DNA of 64,000 nucleotides from Neckera pumila (lineage: Eukaryota; Streptophyta; Bryopsida; Hypnales; Neckeraceae). Below the pieces are notes generated by a model. That model was not told where the DNA came from and made no database searches. It saw nothing but the letters and a program-made list of their open reading frames with translations. Shown piece by piece: positions 25,690 to 38,050 of the stretch. The stretch covers positions 21,406,065-21,470,064 of the forward strand of contig OZ018416.1 of the NCBI GenBank assembly GCA_963969595.1. The letters are read 5' to 3'. Every line of letters begins with the position of its first letter. The stretch's first letter is position 1. The position numbers and the translations under genes were made by a program.

Positions 25690-28060
25690 AAGTAGATGCC
25701 GCTGAGGACTCATGTTGGATGATCAACCAAGCCACCCTGCTTGAGGACATTACAACATCTTTTGCAAAGAGAGTTCACCATGAAGTGAGCGATGCCTTTG
25801 ATACAACGGACTCCATCTATGAAGACTGTAGAGAAGTGAGCTTGGAGGATACAATTGAAGCTAAAGTGTGTAGGGACAAGCCTGCAGGTAGTGACATGCC
25901 CACCAATGGAGGCGGGGATGACGCAAACTTTGATGCACGTGCATTGGAGGAGTCTATAGAGGGTCTAAATATACGATGGCTCCCGGTCCAGCAAGCTTGT
26001 AGCGACAATGTTGTTGATGAATCTCTGCACCATCTTTGGCCTGGTGAGCAACTACTATGCAAACAAGCTTTTCAACATTCTACGTCTCCATCTGCTATTG
26101 GAGAAAAATATGTTGTCCAAAATATACCATGCTACAAAGACTCTCATGGGAAAAATGGGCCTCACGTACAACACCATCCATGCCTGTGAGAAAGGATGTA
26201 TGCTATTTTGTGGAAACACTATAAAAAATTCAGTGTCCAAATCAATAGGAAAAACAAAAAATATATGTTGATTTGGACAGTTGATTAGAAGATTTTAATT
26301 TGGACAATAATCAACACTTTTATGTTGATTTTATTTTTTAATTTGGTCAAATCCAGAAAATTTATAATTGTTCTACATAGACTGCTATATAGACAAAATT
26401 TTGCATATAAGCCAAATTTGCCATGTGGTCAGGATTGCCATGTCAATAGATCCGCCACTTGGATAGGATTATAAATTTTGATTTTGATTTTGATTTAAAA
26501 AAATTATTTAAATTTTAATAATTTTAATTAAAATTTAATTTCAAAAAATTTAGCACTATATTCAAAGCAATTCTAGATATTGAGCTTCAAGTGTCACTTA
26601 CCATGGTGTTAGTAGAGATGAGAAGACAAGCTCTTTATACAAGTAGAAGTGAGGGAAGCAAAACAAACCATATGGGATAAGCAAATTGGGATGTGTAGGC
26701 TCATAATTAACCCCTAATGATCCAAAGGGGGTGACCTTTCAAAATGGGCCAAAATTGCTAACAACTTGAGCAATTTTTTGCTACATTTTTCTTAAAATAA
26801 GATAGAATGTAACCACAGGATCTTGAAGTTGACATTGAAATTGAGCACCTCAAAAAACTTTAGATTGTTTGACTGCATGCTTTATGAAATATTTAATTTT
26901 GAAGTTTTTCTTGGGTCAATGGAAATATAGGACAACACACTTTGAAGAAGCATATCTTTGTGAGAATATTTTAAAATGATGCTTTTTTTGTTCTCAATGA
27001 AAGATAAAAGAGTTGAAGATGTACATGTGAAATTTCATAGCATTCCAAGAATTTTACCATTCATGGTCAATCTTGCAATGCACGGTAGTCACTGAAATTT
27101 GAGTAGTATTTGCAAGAGAAAAAAGAATGGGACACTTGTCTTTTCCTTGAACGGCTTGGATTTGCCCTTTTCAAGGTCGATCTGCCCTTTATGAGGTGGA
27201 CAAATTGATTGGTGTGAGTGACTTTCACCGTGAGGCAAAAACCGTCCACAAATTTGGGCCGGAAGAGGAGTGTATAGAACCTCTAAACTAAATTTGCCTC
27301 CAAGCAATGGACTCTTACAAGTGATGTGACAAAATCGTGCCTCAATGACACTACTTTGGGAGGGGCAGCTCTTGTCTTTTCCTCCCAAACACCTTTTTAA
27401 CTATTTTCCATCACTAATTGAGCCATGGATTGAAATGGGATTCCTCCTAGGGCAAAATCTACCTCAAATGTGCAAATGAAGGCCTCAAATGGCCTAAAAT
27501 AGATCCATCAAACTAATTCTAGCACACCTTCAATAGACCTACATTCCATTTCTCACACATCTCATTGCATTTATCCCTTCTATTTAGTGTTTTTCATGCA
27601 ATGTTAAGGAATTCTCTTCTCTAACCTTCAAATATGCTTTTCATGTCAATCATTGATCCCTCAAACCCTAATTTTGATTCAATTAAGGTAGTTCTTCCTC
27701 ATGTGCCCCAAACCCTAAAATTTCACTTCTATGCACCTTTCAATATCTAATTTAGCAACACATACATTTACAAACTCTTTCCATAATTCAATGCAATGAA
27801 AATTGCAAGCATTCTATAAGAATTGGGCAAGGTTCCATCAAAAACCTCAATTTGGACTGCTACCTAAGATAGCAGACCTCCTATTGGAAAATGTTTTCCT
27901 TGGATTCATCTGAGCTTCAAATGGCGCAAGAATGGTCCTTTTGAAAAGCTAACCTCTTCATCTTGCTTTCTTCTAAAATTCTGCTCCTTCTACTTTACCA
28001 GTTTGTCGTAGTCATTGTCCGTAGTTGCTGTCCGTAGTTGCAGCTCAAAAACTCTACGGC

Positions 28061-28417
28061 AACAGACCTTCCGCCACAAAATCTATCACCACCACCATAT
28101 TTGAGCTCCAAATTGGGTGACATTGGTTTTGATCAAAAATTGACTTAAAGGCACAACTGCCCTCCAAATTTCAGCTCCTAGTTTGAAGTCAATTGTCCAT
28201 GGCAGCTCGTCAAAGTTGGTTGTCCTTCCAAGTCTTCCAACAAACCTCCCGCCCCAAATACTATCACCACCATTGTGTTTGAGCTCCAATTTGGGCGACA
28301 CTGGTTTTGATCAAAAACTAACTTGAAGGCATAGCTCTCTTCCAAATTTCAGCTCCTAATTCAAAGTCGATTGTCCATGGCAGCTCGTCAAAGTTGGTTG
28401 TCCTTCCAAGTCTTCCA
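28061..28417. repeat. 178-base tandem duplication inside P3
   Basis: Two adjacent units (28061-28238 and 28239-28417), each running from an ACCTYCCGCC stretch through TTTGAGCTCCAA to GGCAGCTCGTCAAAGTTGG. The units differ at scattered positions, so the duplication is not recent. Confidence 0.85.
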
Positions 28418-29263
28418 ACCTCACTCTTCCTTCTTTCCTCAAGCCAACTTTCCATCTGACCTTGGTAAGTTAGCTTTTCCACCCATCTCCCCTCATGAAA
28501 TGATGAAACCTACTCGACAAATTGTCCTAACATTAGTTTTAAGTCATTTCTCTAATCACTTAACATTTTTTTCCACAATCTTTCTTCCAAGCTCTCAAAA
28601 CACACATACACATAAGAAATTGAGAGAGAGAGAGAGCCAAAACCTAATTTCGCCTATATCCCAACTCCTAATGAATTTCTTTCACTAATTACATTCATCC
28701 AACTCTAATTTACTGAAATGGTGTAAAACAAGCCAAATTAGTGAAAATTGCACTAATTTGGTGTAAACTGTGCTAATTTCGCGTAAACTACGCCAATTTA
28801 GTGAAAAAATCCCTAAATTACTGTTTTTTCCCCAATTTTATTGTTTTTGTCCTATTTCAGTGTTTATATCACTATTCTTGTGTTCTAATAGTTTAAAGGT
28901 TACTAACTTCTTTTGTATTTTTTATATTTATTATTTTTAGTAGTTTTAAATCCTTGTTTTTTCCCTAGACTTTTCCCATTGTTTTTTTCCATAATTGCAA
29001 TTTGAGATTTTCGTCCTACATAATGTTACATAATGTTACATAATTTTCATCCTACATCCTATATCATGGAAAACTCCCAAATTTGTGGTCATGGCTTATT
29101 CCGGAGTACTAACACTTCCGGACTTGGAAATTCTTACATAATGTTTCTATTTTCTACAATCTAAAAAGCAAACCAACATGGTGGTTCACAGTTGGCTAAC
29201 TTTTTAGTCCATGTCCAAATCAAATACAAAAAAATGAGCTGTAAACTACACTACACCATTTAA

Positions 29264-29543
29264 CACTATAAGAAACCCTTGTTTTTGGTGAGAAGTCCTA
29301 ATTTTTTATGACGGATTTTAGGTGATGCCAATGTTGACACTTGACAACCCAAAATTTTTATGTCAACAAAAATGTCCAACGTAACATCAATGTTGACATA
29401 AAAACATTGGTTTGTCAATATTAATGATTGTATAATGTACATTTTTGTTGATATAGAAATTTTGGGTTGTCAACATTGACATCACTTAAAATCCGTCATT
29501 AAAAATTACGGTTTGTCACTTGAAACGGAGGTTAATTGTAGTA
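29264..29543. mobile_element. CACTA-like hairpin MITE inside P3
   Basis: 280-base element with imperfect long inverted arms. Left end CACTATAAGAAACCC, right end in reverse TACTACAATTAACC. The strongest arm match includes GACGGATTTTAGGTGAT, CAACCCAAAATTT and ACAAAAATGT. Flanking triplets are TAA and AAA, not identical. Confidence 0.6.
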
Positions 29544-32500
29544 AAACTTTGAAAAATTCCACAAGGCGGAGTTTAACTCAAATATAGATGAAACCACCAC
29601 CATTGGTTTTGTATTGCAATTTGTTTTTTAGAAATAAATTTTACTTTTCAAAAAAATCAAAATCTGAGAACAAGGTTATCTAAACACAAGGGCAACAACC
29701 AGAAAATGGTCGCTTGGGTCATTAGGGTTTAAGTGCAAAAGTAGGAATTCTGGTAAAAGTAAAATTTCAAACCTCATTTTGGCATAGTAGAATAACTTTT
29801 TCCAAAAAACTTTGAACTCATAAAAGGTGAGAAATCAAGCCAAATTTTATCTACAAAAATCCGTTTGATATTTCAAGCCTCCTATCAAAAGTTGTGGACA
29901 AATTTTAGAGAGGAAGTTTGAAATTGTCAAAGAAAATGTCCCTTCCAATGCCTCTCTAAAATTTGTCCACAACTTTTGATTAGAGGCTCAAAATCTCAAA
30001 TGTATTTTTGAAGGTAAAAATTGGCTTGGTTTTGCACCTTTTCTTAGTTCAAACTTTTTTGAAAAAAATTATTCTACTTTTAAGATTAAAATGAGTGAGG
30101 TATAGAATTCTACTTTTAGAATGTTCAACGGATTGCCAAATCAACTAAGCAAATTTTTTTTGGTCAAAATCAATACAAGTGTGTTGATTGCTATTTTCAT
30201 CAAGAAATGCATTAGCGAGATCAACACACAAAATTCCATTTTTTTCACAATCGACAGAAACTAGTTAATCCTATGTTAATTTAGGTCCCTTTTTCTAGTA
30301 GTGCAAACATGAGAATGCCCTAAGTGCGGTGGGTGCTGATACAAGGACAAAGATTGCCTTGCCCTCCCCGCTAAAGTTCTTTGTCATTTTTTCATAATTC
30401 TACACTTGTCGAGGATGTTCATGAGTTCCACTATCTCAAGATTGATGTTGTGGCATGCAGAAAATGACAACAACCAAGAGGGAGGGGATGACCTTGTCCG
30501 CAACCCGTGTGACTCCAAAGCTTGGTAGCACTTCTATGAGAACGTGGATCCAACCTTCAACACTGATCCCCATAACACTCACTTTACTTTGGTGGTGGAT
30601 TTCAAATAAAATCGGTCGTTGTGGTCCATGTAGCTAGTAATGTTGTTGAATTATAATCTCCCAACATGGTTGACCACAAAGAAGTTTTTGATTCTCTTGA
30701 CCTTCTTAATTGATTCTCGGGAGGGAATCTATAACAGCTAACGTCTTCGACCTGTACTTGGAGTCCCTCATGGAGAGTTTTGGAATTATAGATAGGAGTT
30801 TTAGTGCATGACATGACAAAGGATGTTGGTAGTAGGTCCTTCTAGCTGCGCTGTATGTTATTGTAGACTATTCATGACTTCTCGGGCTACGGCACGGCAG
30901 GAGGATTCTCCATCAAGGATACACAGTTTGTCCTTGATGCAATGTGGATTTAGGAGCTGAGCACTCCATAGAGCTTGGAAAGCAAACATATTGTGGAACT
31001 CGGTGGTGGTTGCCCACAGATCATTTGTACAAGTTGGAGGAAATGAAGTACCACTTTGAAGGTGCTCTCAAAAACCGTCCAAAACCACGTGCAATTATAG
31101 TGGAGCAGCAAATCAAGCACGCAATGGAGTGTGAGGCGTTGTAAGCAACTAGCCACAGAGAAGGAGCTGCCGGGGACCCATCAAAACTACACGGCATGAA
31201 GCGCCTAAGCATTCTACTCAAATTGCCTTATTGGAAGGTAAGCGGGGTTGGTTCTTTTCTAAGTGACTCTATCAGTACTTGCAAGGAATTAGATGCATTA
31301 GAGGGGATTTGGAGGTAAGAAAGGGCCGTTTCAAGCTTGTTTTCCATTCTGTCCCCATGCTGTGAACGCCAATACGGGTTGTACAAATAAAAAAATTTCA
31401 AATTTTATTTATTTAATTATTTCCTCAAATTCAATTTTTAGATTTTTCTTTCTTTATTTTTATTTTTTAATTTGATGTGGCCAAAGTTTGGCCATGTCAC
31501 CCTACTGCAGTGGCGCAATTCCCCGTGGCACAGTTTTAGCAATGGAGAACTCAGCAGAACTTGTGGGAACTCATGGCGCTTTATAAGGCCCAAATTCTCT
31601 TCAATGGAGTCAATTTTAAGTCACTGGGAAGTGGATGCTGAATAGTATGTAGATACAAACACTTCTTTTAAATGACTAATGTTTGGCAGATCCTGAAGGT
31701 GTGTTCTGCATTGAAGTTGTTGTGCCCTGAACATCATGTGGGGAAGTGACGTGTCTGTCTTTTGTTACTTTATTACGTGTGCACATTACTTCAATCCAAA
31801 GCATATAGGGAGTTAGCGCAGATATTGGGTATATAGGGAGTGTGCTTTCCGGTTAAATGTATTGTGAATGAGGTTGTGTTGAAACTGACACTAAATTTGT
31901 AGGTCATGCCTTGCAAGATCTTCTAATTTGCAACACATTGGACATCATGTATTGCAAAGTGAAGTTAGCAACACTACAAGAATATGAGCATTTTATAACT
32001 ACGTATATGACTACGTTTGCAGTTATTGTGGACGTGTATGACTGTCACTGAAATTTAGATTTTACAGTCATTGTGGACAAGTCCTTTATACAAATGACTA
32101 CGTTTATTATATCACCATCTGTCTTTATAGATGGATGTTCATCCACAGATTTGTCCTACATGGCTGCTTATGTGTCTATGGTGACATTAGAGAAGATTTG
32201 GGGCTTCTAGAAGGCCGTTTCAGGTCCATTCTGCAATCTAGCCCGACCTTGTGAACAATGGTACAGGTTGTCAGAATTTTTTTTCTTCAAAATATCATTT
32301 TAAGCAAATTTATTTTTTTATTTTTTTATTTTTTATTTTTTATTTTTTCAAAAAATGACGTGACACTGTCTTGACCACATCAACTAGCAGTTATTCTGCA
32401 TTCCCACAATTTGGGAACGCAAAATAATTTGCAATCTTCTAATGGCCCCAAATCTCCTCTAATGCATCTAATGTGGCAAATGAAATGTTCAATTATACCT

Positions 32501-33324
32501 CAGTCATACATACAATTAATATTGATGAATGACTAGTGGTAGAGATTTTTGGAGACATGAAATTTTTTTATTGGTCATTGACTTCTCTAGATTTTTTAGA
32601 TATGCACAATAGTTATTTAATAGTCAATTTCCAGTAGAATACTAGTTGTGTACTGGTCATTTATTTTGTTGTAGTAGTAAAGAAGTGATATTGCAGTCAA
32701 AGATGAGTCTTGTTGGAGTCTTAAATAGTTTTGATTGCGCCATGGCTATGAAATATAAAAATGCATCCTTGGAACATTAATTGAATAAAATAACACATAC
32801 AATTGAAACAAAAATGACTGCAATGTTAAATGACTAATGCAACTTGCACAGAGTCATTTCTTAATTATTTATGTAACTTGTCACATTGTCAATGCCTACA
32901 AAATGATAAGGCCAAGCCCCGGCTAAGTAGAGCTTTGTATCCAAACTTCTAACAATAATAGACCTCCATTAAATGTAAATATAAAACTCATCAACCTTTG
33001 TACTCCACAGTATCAACCTCCCTACAATTGCAACTTCTAAAGCTCAACATCATGCTAGAGGCATCTTCTTCCTCAACTTTGAATTTAGGTGATTTTCTAC
33101 ACACAAACAAAATCCAAGCAAGTGGATCAAATTTCTCAAGTTAGACACATACTTAAGACAAGGTGAAGAAATGATTTTCAAACTAAACCATGCAAATGGA
33201 TAAAAAATACAAAGAACATTGAATTCCATTCTTTTGGAGGTTGAAATAACAACATCTATATGAATCTTAAGTGAATAAAACCAAAAGCTATGAAGTCCAA
33301 GACATATCAGCTCACTTCTTTGAA

Positions 33325-33700
33325 TAATCAACTTACAAAAACCCTAAGAGAACCAAAGTAAAAAGTTGTAATACTTGAGACTAATCAATGCATTGTTTTG
33401 AACAATCAACTTATACAAACCCTAAGAGACCTAAATTAAGAGCTATGATACCCAAGACAAATGAACTCATTTTTTTGAACAATTCACTTATATAAACCCT
33501 AAGAGAACCAAACTTTGTGATGCCCAAGACAAATCCACTCATTTTTTTTAACAATCAACTTATACAAACCCTAAGAGAAGCAAATCAAAAGCTGTGATAT
33601 CCAAGAGAAATCAATTCATTATTTTGAATAATCAACTTATAAAAACTCTAAGAAAAACAAAATAAGAGTTGTAATACCTAAGATGGATCAACTCACTTCT
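33325..33700. repeat. 72-79-base tandem repeats in the CACTA element
   Basis: About five units, each starting near AATCAACTTATACAAACCC (33325, 33404, 33481, 33553, 33630) and containing CCTAAGAGA and a CCAAGACAAAT-like segment. Units are diverged and vary in length. Confidence 0.8.
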
Positions 33701-33719
33701 TTGCAAGGATGGAGCAATG

Positions 33720-33985
33720 GTGGTGAGGTGCAGCAAACACAATAGTGAGAAACAACAAACACAATAAGGAGAAACAACAAATACGATTGTAAAAAGCAAC
33801 AAACTCAGCAATAAGAAACAACAAATACGTTTGTAAAAAGCAACAAACTCAGCAATAAGAAGCAACAAATACAGAGGTGAAAAACAACAAACATGGCAAC
33901 TTTAAACAACAAACATTTGCGGTGATAAAAAACAACAAACACACAATAGAAGGCAGCAAACACAGTGGTGTAAGCAACAAGCATA
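33720..33985. repeat. AACAACAAAC minisatellite in the CACTA element
   Basis: Roughly ten irregular 20-35-base units built on AACAACAAACACAAT or AGCAACAAACTCAGC. It adjoins the 72-79-base array within the same element. Confidence 0.8.
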
Positions 33986-34704
33986 GAATTGTAGTGGCAG
34001 CTCTATGCAAATATAGGGTTCTGTTCATATCAAGGAGAGAGGTGAAATCTGAGACGTTCATGTCATGTAAGGATCAAATTGAATCACATGATGCCACATG
34101 GCAACCCTAATTTAGTGTTAGTATGACTATTATATGATTGATCTACAACTACATCTATTCCAACTCAAATTAATAAATTTCCATGTCATAGGTTCAATTA
34201 CTTCTTGAATGAAAAGATGCGATGTACATAGTGGTTGCTTGATTTTTATAAACTCTTCATCTTGCAATCATTTCCACAACTAAACAATGACTGAACAATG
34301 ACTGCAATATTGTACACGTCATAGAGCTAGTACAATTACAGAGCAGAACTTTGTTGTAGTTGTTTTGCAGTCATTTAGGACAGTAAGACATTGTTCAGTT
34401 AACTGTGAAAGACCCCTTTTTCTTGTAGTGCAAAGAAATTTCTAAAAATCAAAACCAGGAAGAAGGACATTGTGAAGGTGAGGTGCGGTTTGCAAAGGCA
34501 GAATGTCTATAGACACTTGTGGCTGACCCCACATCCACGTAGGGCAGGAAAGATGGTGAAGCCTTGAGCAAGTTATGTGCTAATAGAAGAAGAATTTGAG
34601 ATGTTTGCAAAATGCTTAGTCATTGAAGATACCAAACGGCTTTTTTTCAGACTTGGGCAAGTGCTTTTTGAAGAAGAGTTTTGGAGGTCTCAAGTCCCAT
34701 GATT

Positions 34705-34920
34705 ACCATGTATTACACAGGGAACCTGGATGGATTTACTGGGCAGTGAGTGGTACAAAAAGAGGGGTGAATGTGGAGTGAATTTTTTCTAAATAAGGCA
34801 AGTGGCAAGTGTTGACCTTGACTTTCCTTATTAAGAAAATATTCACTCCACATTCACCCCTCTTTTTGTACCACTCATTGCCCAGTGAATCCGTCCAGGT
34901 TCTTTGTGTTAATGCAACAA
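34705..34920. repeat. Hairpin (inverted repeat) within TNP2 relic
   Basis: Arms of about 78-95 bases around a ~27-base loop. The strongest paired stretch is GTGGTACAAAAAGAGGGG, followed by TGAATGTGGAGTGAAT, and pairing extends outward with mismatches through GAACCTGG. It interrupts the C-terminal half of the transposase relic. It may be a foldback MITE or a local inverted duplication; no clean target duplication is seen. Confidence 0.7.
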
Positions 34921-35470
34921 ATGTTGCCACTAGCGCTTTGAGGTCTGATGCAATCCAGGCCATGCATGGCAGTCATGAGAATGTGCAAGGTATTTGGCGC
35001 CTTTGCACAAAGGTGTACAATATAGTGGACTTTGTATTGTTGGAAGCTGATGTTGGAGAAAGTATGGCATTGTTGAAGATTGAATTCCCACCATCATTTT
35101 TCAACATAATGACGCATCTTTCTTGTCATCTTGAAAAAGAGCTGGAACTATGTGGATTGGTTAACGCCTGATGGAACGCTACATGAAAGTATTGAAGAAC
35201 CACTTTCAAAATATGGTGCGTCTCGAAGCATGTACGGTGGAAGGGTACTTGAAAGATGAATGCATTGGATTCATAATGGAATACCTCCATAGATTTGAGG
35301 CCACAAAGAGATGTGTCTCAAACAAAGACAAAGAATACGATGATATTGAAGAGGTATTGCAAGGCATAGGGAAGCCATCCATAATGAGCGTGGAGCTACG
35401 CGACCTTGTGCACTAGTATGTATTGACAAATGTCTTGGTTATGCAAGAATTGTATGCATAAAAGGCTCTG

Positions 35471-35953
35471 CTAACCTTTGACTATCTTGTCCACTTGTAT
35501 AGTATCTTAGAACTCCCAATTGTAAACCGTTAGAGCACAATATTTTCCCAAAGTAGACAAACGCACTTCTGCAATTGTGGTGGAGATGTCATCTAGTCAT
35601 TTGGAAGTTATTTTCTCAGTGCAGTATCTAGTACCCCAAGTCACTTTTGAGTCATGCAATTCTCTATTTCTGAAGTGTTGTCCTATGAGTCCTATGGCGT
35701 TAGCATGTTTCTGATATCTTTTAGCATTTGTGTTGATGGAAATGCTCATCCTTTATAGGTGCATGGTCTTACAAGAAGTAGAAGTCTAAAAATAATGCAA
35801 ATCCATCCACTCCGCCCTTGGCATAGGATTTAGAGCATTGTGGAGGTTTCTGATGAGGTGAATTTAAGGAATCCAGAGTTATGGACCTGTTGTTATTGAG
35901 CAAGAAGTCCTCGTAGAAACAACTTGGTACACACGGATGACTGCGTTTATTAA
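35471..35953. other. Stretch after the TNP2 relic
   Basis: Weak coding-like continuation of TNP2 may extend a little past 35420 (ELRDLVH then a stop then YVLTN). Beyond that nothing is recognised; the 3' end of the CACTA element is probably here or further right but cannot be placed. Confidence 0.35.
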
Positions 35954-36857
35954 CCCCTAAAGGACCAGCATGCGATTTTAAGCAACATAAAATTTTTGGG
36001 CAGGTATGTGTGACTAGAGATTTCTATATTTTAAGCTGAAATTTTAATAGAAGATGGGCACAAGGAGTATCTTTCATATGCACTAAATTTCATGACATTT
36101 GGAAATAGGAGTCAAAAGTTATGGCCAAATATGTTAACTTTTTTTGTAACTGGGCAGTCCGGGCAGATAAAAATAAAAATTTGAAATTGGTTTTCTAGAG
36201 TTATATATACGTGGAAAGCTTTGAATCATTCCAATTTGACCAATGAGTCAAAAGTTATGAGGGTTTTTAGTTTGCAGGCAGTTATAGATTCTCTACTCTG
36301 AAATAAACTTTGAAGTTGTTTATTTAACTCAATTTTTAATATTTTTTGAAAAAAAAAATTCATAGGATGTAGGTTGTTTATTACGACATTACAACCATTG
36401 GGATTGACATTTTTCATTTCCATAATTAAATTCTTAACAGTTTAGTATTTTGGATCATTCTCTACTTCTTTCTACTTACTATTTTTTTGGTATATGTTGT
36501 ACAATATCAAATGATTTGAAAAATTTTAGGCATGCAACCAACTTGTTTAGGAAAAAGAATTCAAAGATGCACCACCATTTTGGACATTTTTTCATACAAA
36601 TGTGACCTTGTGAAGTGCAGCTGCCCTGTTTTTCGCAGGGGAAAAAAAAGGATTTTTGCCAATTCAAATGCTAATATCTTCCAATCGACATGGTGGAAAA
36701 TTTTGAAATTTTTTCCACATCTTTTAAAACTAGTTTACTGTAAGATCCTATGGTTACATATCTCAAAAAAGTTTTTTTTTCAAAAATTTGGTACTTGTAC
36801 TAAAAATGGCAGTGTTGGAGTGTTTTTGGTGGAAATATAGTCATGGAACTTTAGGAG
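35954..36857. mobile_element. TTAA-flanked element P4
   Basis: 904-base element with left end CCCCTAAAGGACC, right end in reverse CTCCTAAAGTTCC and TTAA on both sides (35950-35953 and 36858-36861). Its interior matches P5 and P7 in the opposite orientation over most of its length, for example around TTTCATGACATTTGGAAAT. Non-coding. Confidence 0.85.
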
Positions 36858-37093
36858 TTAACCACTTCCAAATGGAAGACAAGACACTTGCCAGACTGGT
36901 GAGCTACAATTGTAGTGTAGCTTTAGTGTTTGAATCTCCCTCAAACACTGTAGGAGATTTGTTAGTTCCTTGCATCGGAGACTTGAAAGATATATTGTTG
37001 TTGGATTATGGAACTTTGCTAACAAAATATCATTCTAATGCAATATGAGTGGGTGAAGTCATACAACAATCAAAGGAACCCTATGTATACATG

Positions 37094-38050
37094 CACTACA
37101 AGAAAAAGGGGCCCTAATTAACATAGGATTAATTGATTTCTGTTGATTGTGAAAAGAATGGAATTCATGTGTTGAACCAGCCAATGCATTTCTTAACAAA
37201 AATAGCAATGAACACAATTGTGTTGATTTTGAACAAAAATAAAATTTGCTTAGTTGATTCGGCAATCCCTTGAACATCCTAAAATTTATTGGGAAATAAT
37301 CAAATTTAGTGAAATTAAGCAAAATGAAATGGATTTTCAAACTAGTTGCCAAACTAATTAGAGAACTTTTACATTTTCCAACTAGCTTCTAAAGCCACTT
37401 AGTTTAGGGTGTTTGAAGATGAAAAAAGAAGCTATTTATACAAGTGGAGTAGTAGTAGGTCAAGCAATCTGTATGCGGTATGTAAATTAGGATTATAGGA
37501 ATTCAACCACATATAGTTAAGCCAAATGCAGGAATTATGTTAAAAGCCAAATTTCAGATCTCATTTCGGCATACTAGAATAACTATTTTGAAAAAACTTT
37601 GAACTAAAGAAGTTGGGTAATTAAGCTAACTTTTATCTCCAAAAATCCATTTGAGTTTTTGAGACTCTAACAAAAAGCTATAGACAAAGTTCTGACAGGG
37701 GTTGGATGGGACAATTTTTTGGACATTTTCAAACACCTTCTCTGAATTTTGTCATAACTTTAAGTTGGAGACTCTAAACCTCAAATCAATTTTTGGAGAT
37801 AAAAGTTAGCTTACTTCCTCAAATTATTTTAGTTCAAAGTTTTTCAAAATAGTTATTTGACAATGCCTAAATGAGGTTTGAAATTTAACTTTTAACAAAA
37901 CTCCTACATTTGACTTAACTATGAGTGGTTGAGCTCCTACTAAGCCTAATGTACATATCCCACATGGATTGTGTTCACTACTACTACTCAACTTGTATAA
38001 AGTGATTCTTTTTTCATCTTCAATCTCACCAAATGTCCGTGAAATAAGTG
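37094..38050. mobile_element. CACTA-type element E2 with long inverted repeat
   Basis: Left end CACTACAAGAAAAAGGGGCC, homologous to the right end of E1 in reverse. It contains a large inverted repeat, arms about 37412-37720 and 37735-38031, with partners such as GAAGATGAAAAAAG and its complement. The right terminus was not found; the end given is only where the inverted repeat stops. It retains the intact TTAA site where P3 inserted into E1. Confidence 0.6.

Larger units (their letters stand above)
26711..29728. mobile_element. TTAA-flanked element P3 (3.0 kb), inserted in E1
   Basis: Left terminus CCCCTAATGATCC preceded by TTAA (26707-26710). The right terminus in reverse reads ACCCTAATGACCCAAGCGACC, adjoining TTAA (29729-29732). 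The related element E2 has an uninterrupted ATAGTTAAGCC at the matching point, giving an empty-site comparison. It is the longest member of the family here, but I see no transposase. It carries a tandem duplication (28061-28417) and a small CACTA-like hairpin element (29264-29543). Confidence 0.65.
26216..30303. mobile_element. Non-autonomous CACTA element E1, inserted in TNP2
   Basis: Left end CACTATAAAAAATTCAGTG, right end in reverse CACTACTAGAAAAAGGGACC. It interrupts the TNP2 zinc-ribbon region: the coding match stops at 26215 and resumes at 30304. Flanking triplets are AAA and CAA, so the duplication is imperfect. Without the 3.0 kb TTAA element inside, it is about 1.07 kb and is dominated by a long inverted repeat (arms 26612-26706 plus 29733-29935, and 29944-30125). 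The right end is homologous to the left end of E2 at 37094. Confidence 0.7.
31972..34430. mobile_element. Non-autonomous CACTA element, inserted in TNP2
   Basis: 2459-base element with inverted ends CACTACAAGAA and a perfect CAA duplication (31969-31971 and 34431-34433). Subterminal regions repeat a GCAGTCATT-like motif in both orientations, as CACTA transposase-binding arrays do. It carries tandem repeats (33325-33985) and no recognised coding sequence. TNP2 similarity continues directly on either side. Confidence 0.85.
25690..35470 (+). pseudogene. TNP2: TNP2-type CACTA (En/Spm) transposase gene, decayed and split by insertions
   Basis: Cut-and-paste transposase of CACTA elements, recognisable in three pieces. 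Piece 1 (about 25690-26215) contains KMGLTYNTIHACEKGCMLF, the N-terminal TNP2 zinc-ribbon region. Piece 2 (30304-31971) continues with AKVL...FFII, WHAENDNNQEGGDDLVRNP, DPHNTHFTLVVDFK and HGMKRLSILLKLPYWK, the core transposase. Piece 3 (34431-35470) has LEKELELCGLVNA preceded by FPPSFFNIMTHL, then MERYMKVLKNHF and VEGYLKDE, the C-terminal DUF4218 region. The pieces are in the correct order and strand. They are separated by two CACTA insertions and a hairpin and broken by several stops and frameshifts (for example a TAG in place of a codon after DSKAW). It is therefore dead. The termini of its parent element were not found. Confidence 0.85.

Noticed and set aside
25719..26189. 156-residue frame as a separate gene
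   Set aside because: The neighbouring frame carries the TNP2 zinc-ribbon match; this is part of the decayed transposase region.
28371..28688. 105-residue frame within P3
   Set aside because: It runs over the tandem duplication and has no similarity to a known transposase or host protein.
33325..33985. CRISPR-like array of spaced repeats
   Set aside because: Units are tandem and diverged, lie inside a CACTA element, and the genome is eukaryotic.
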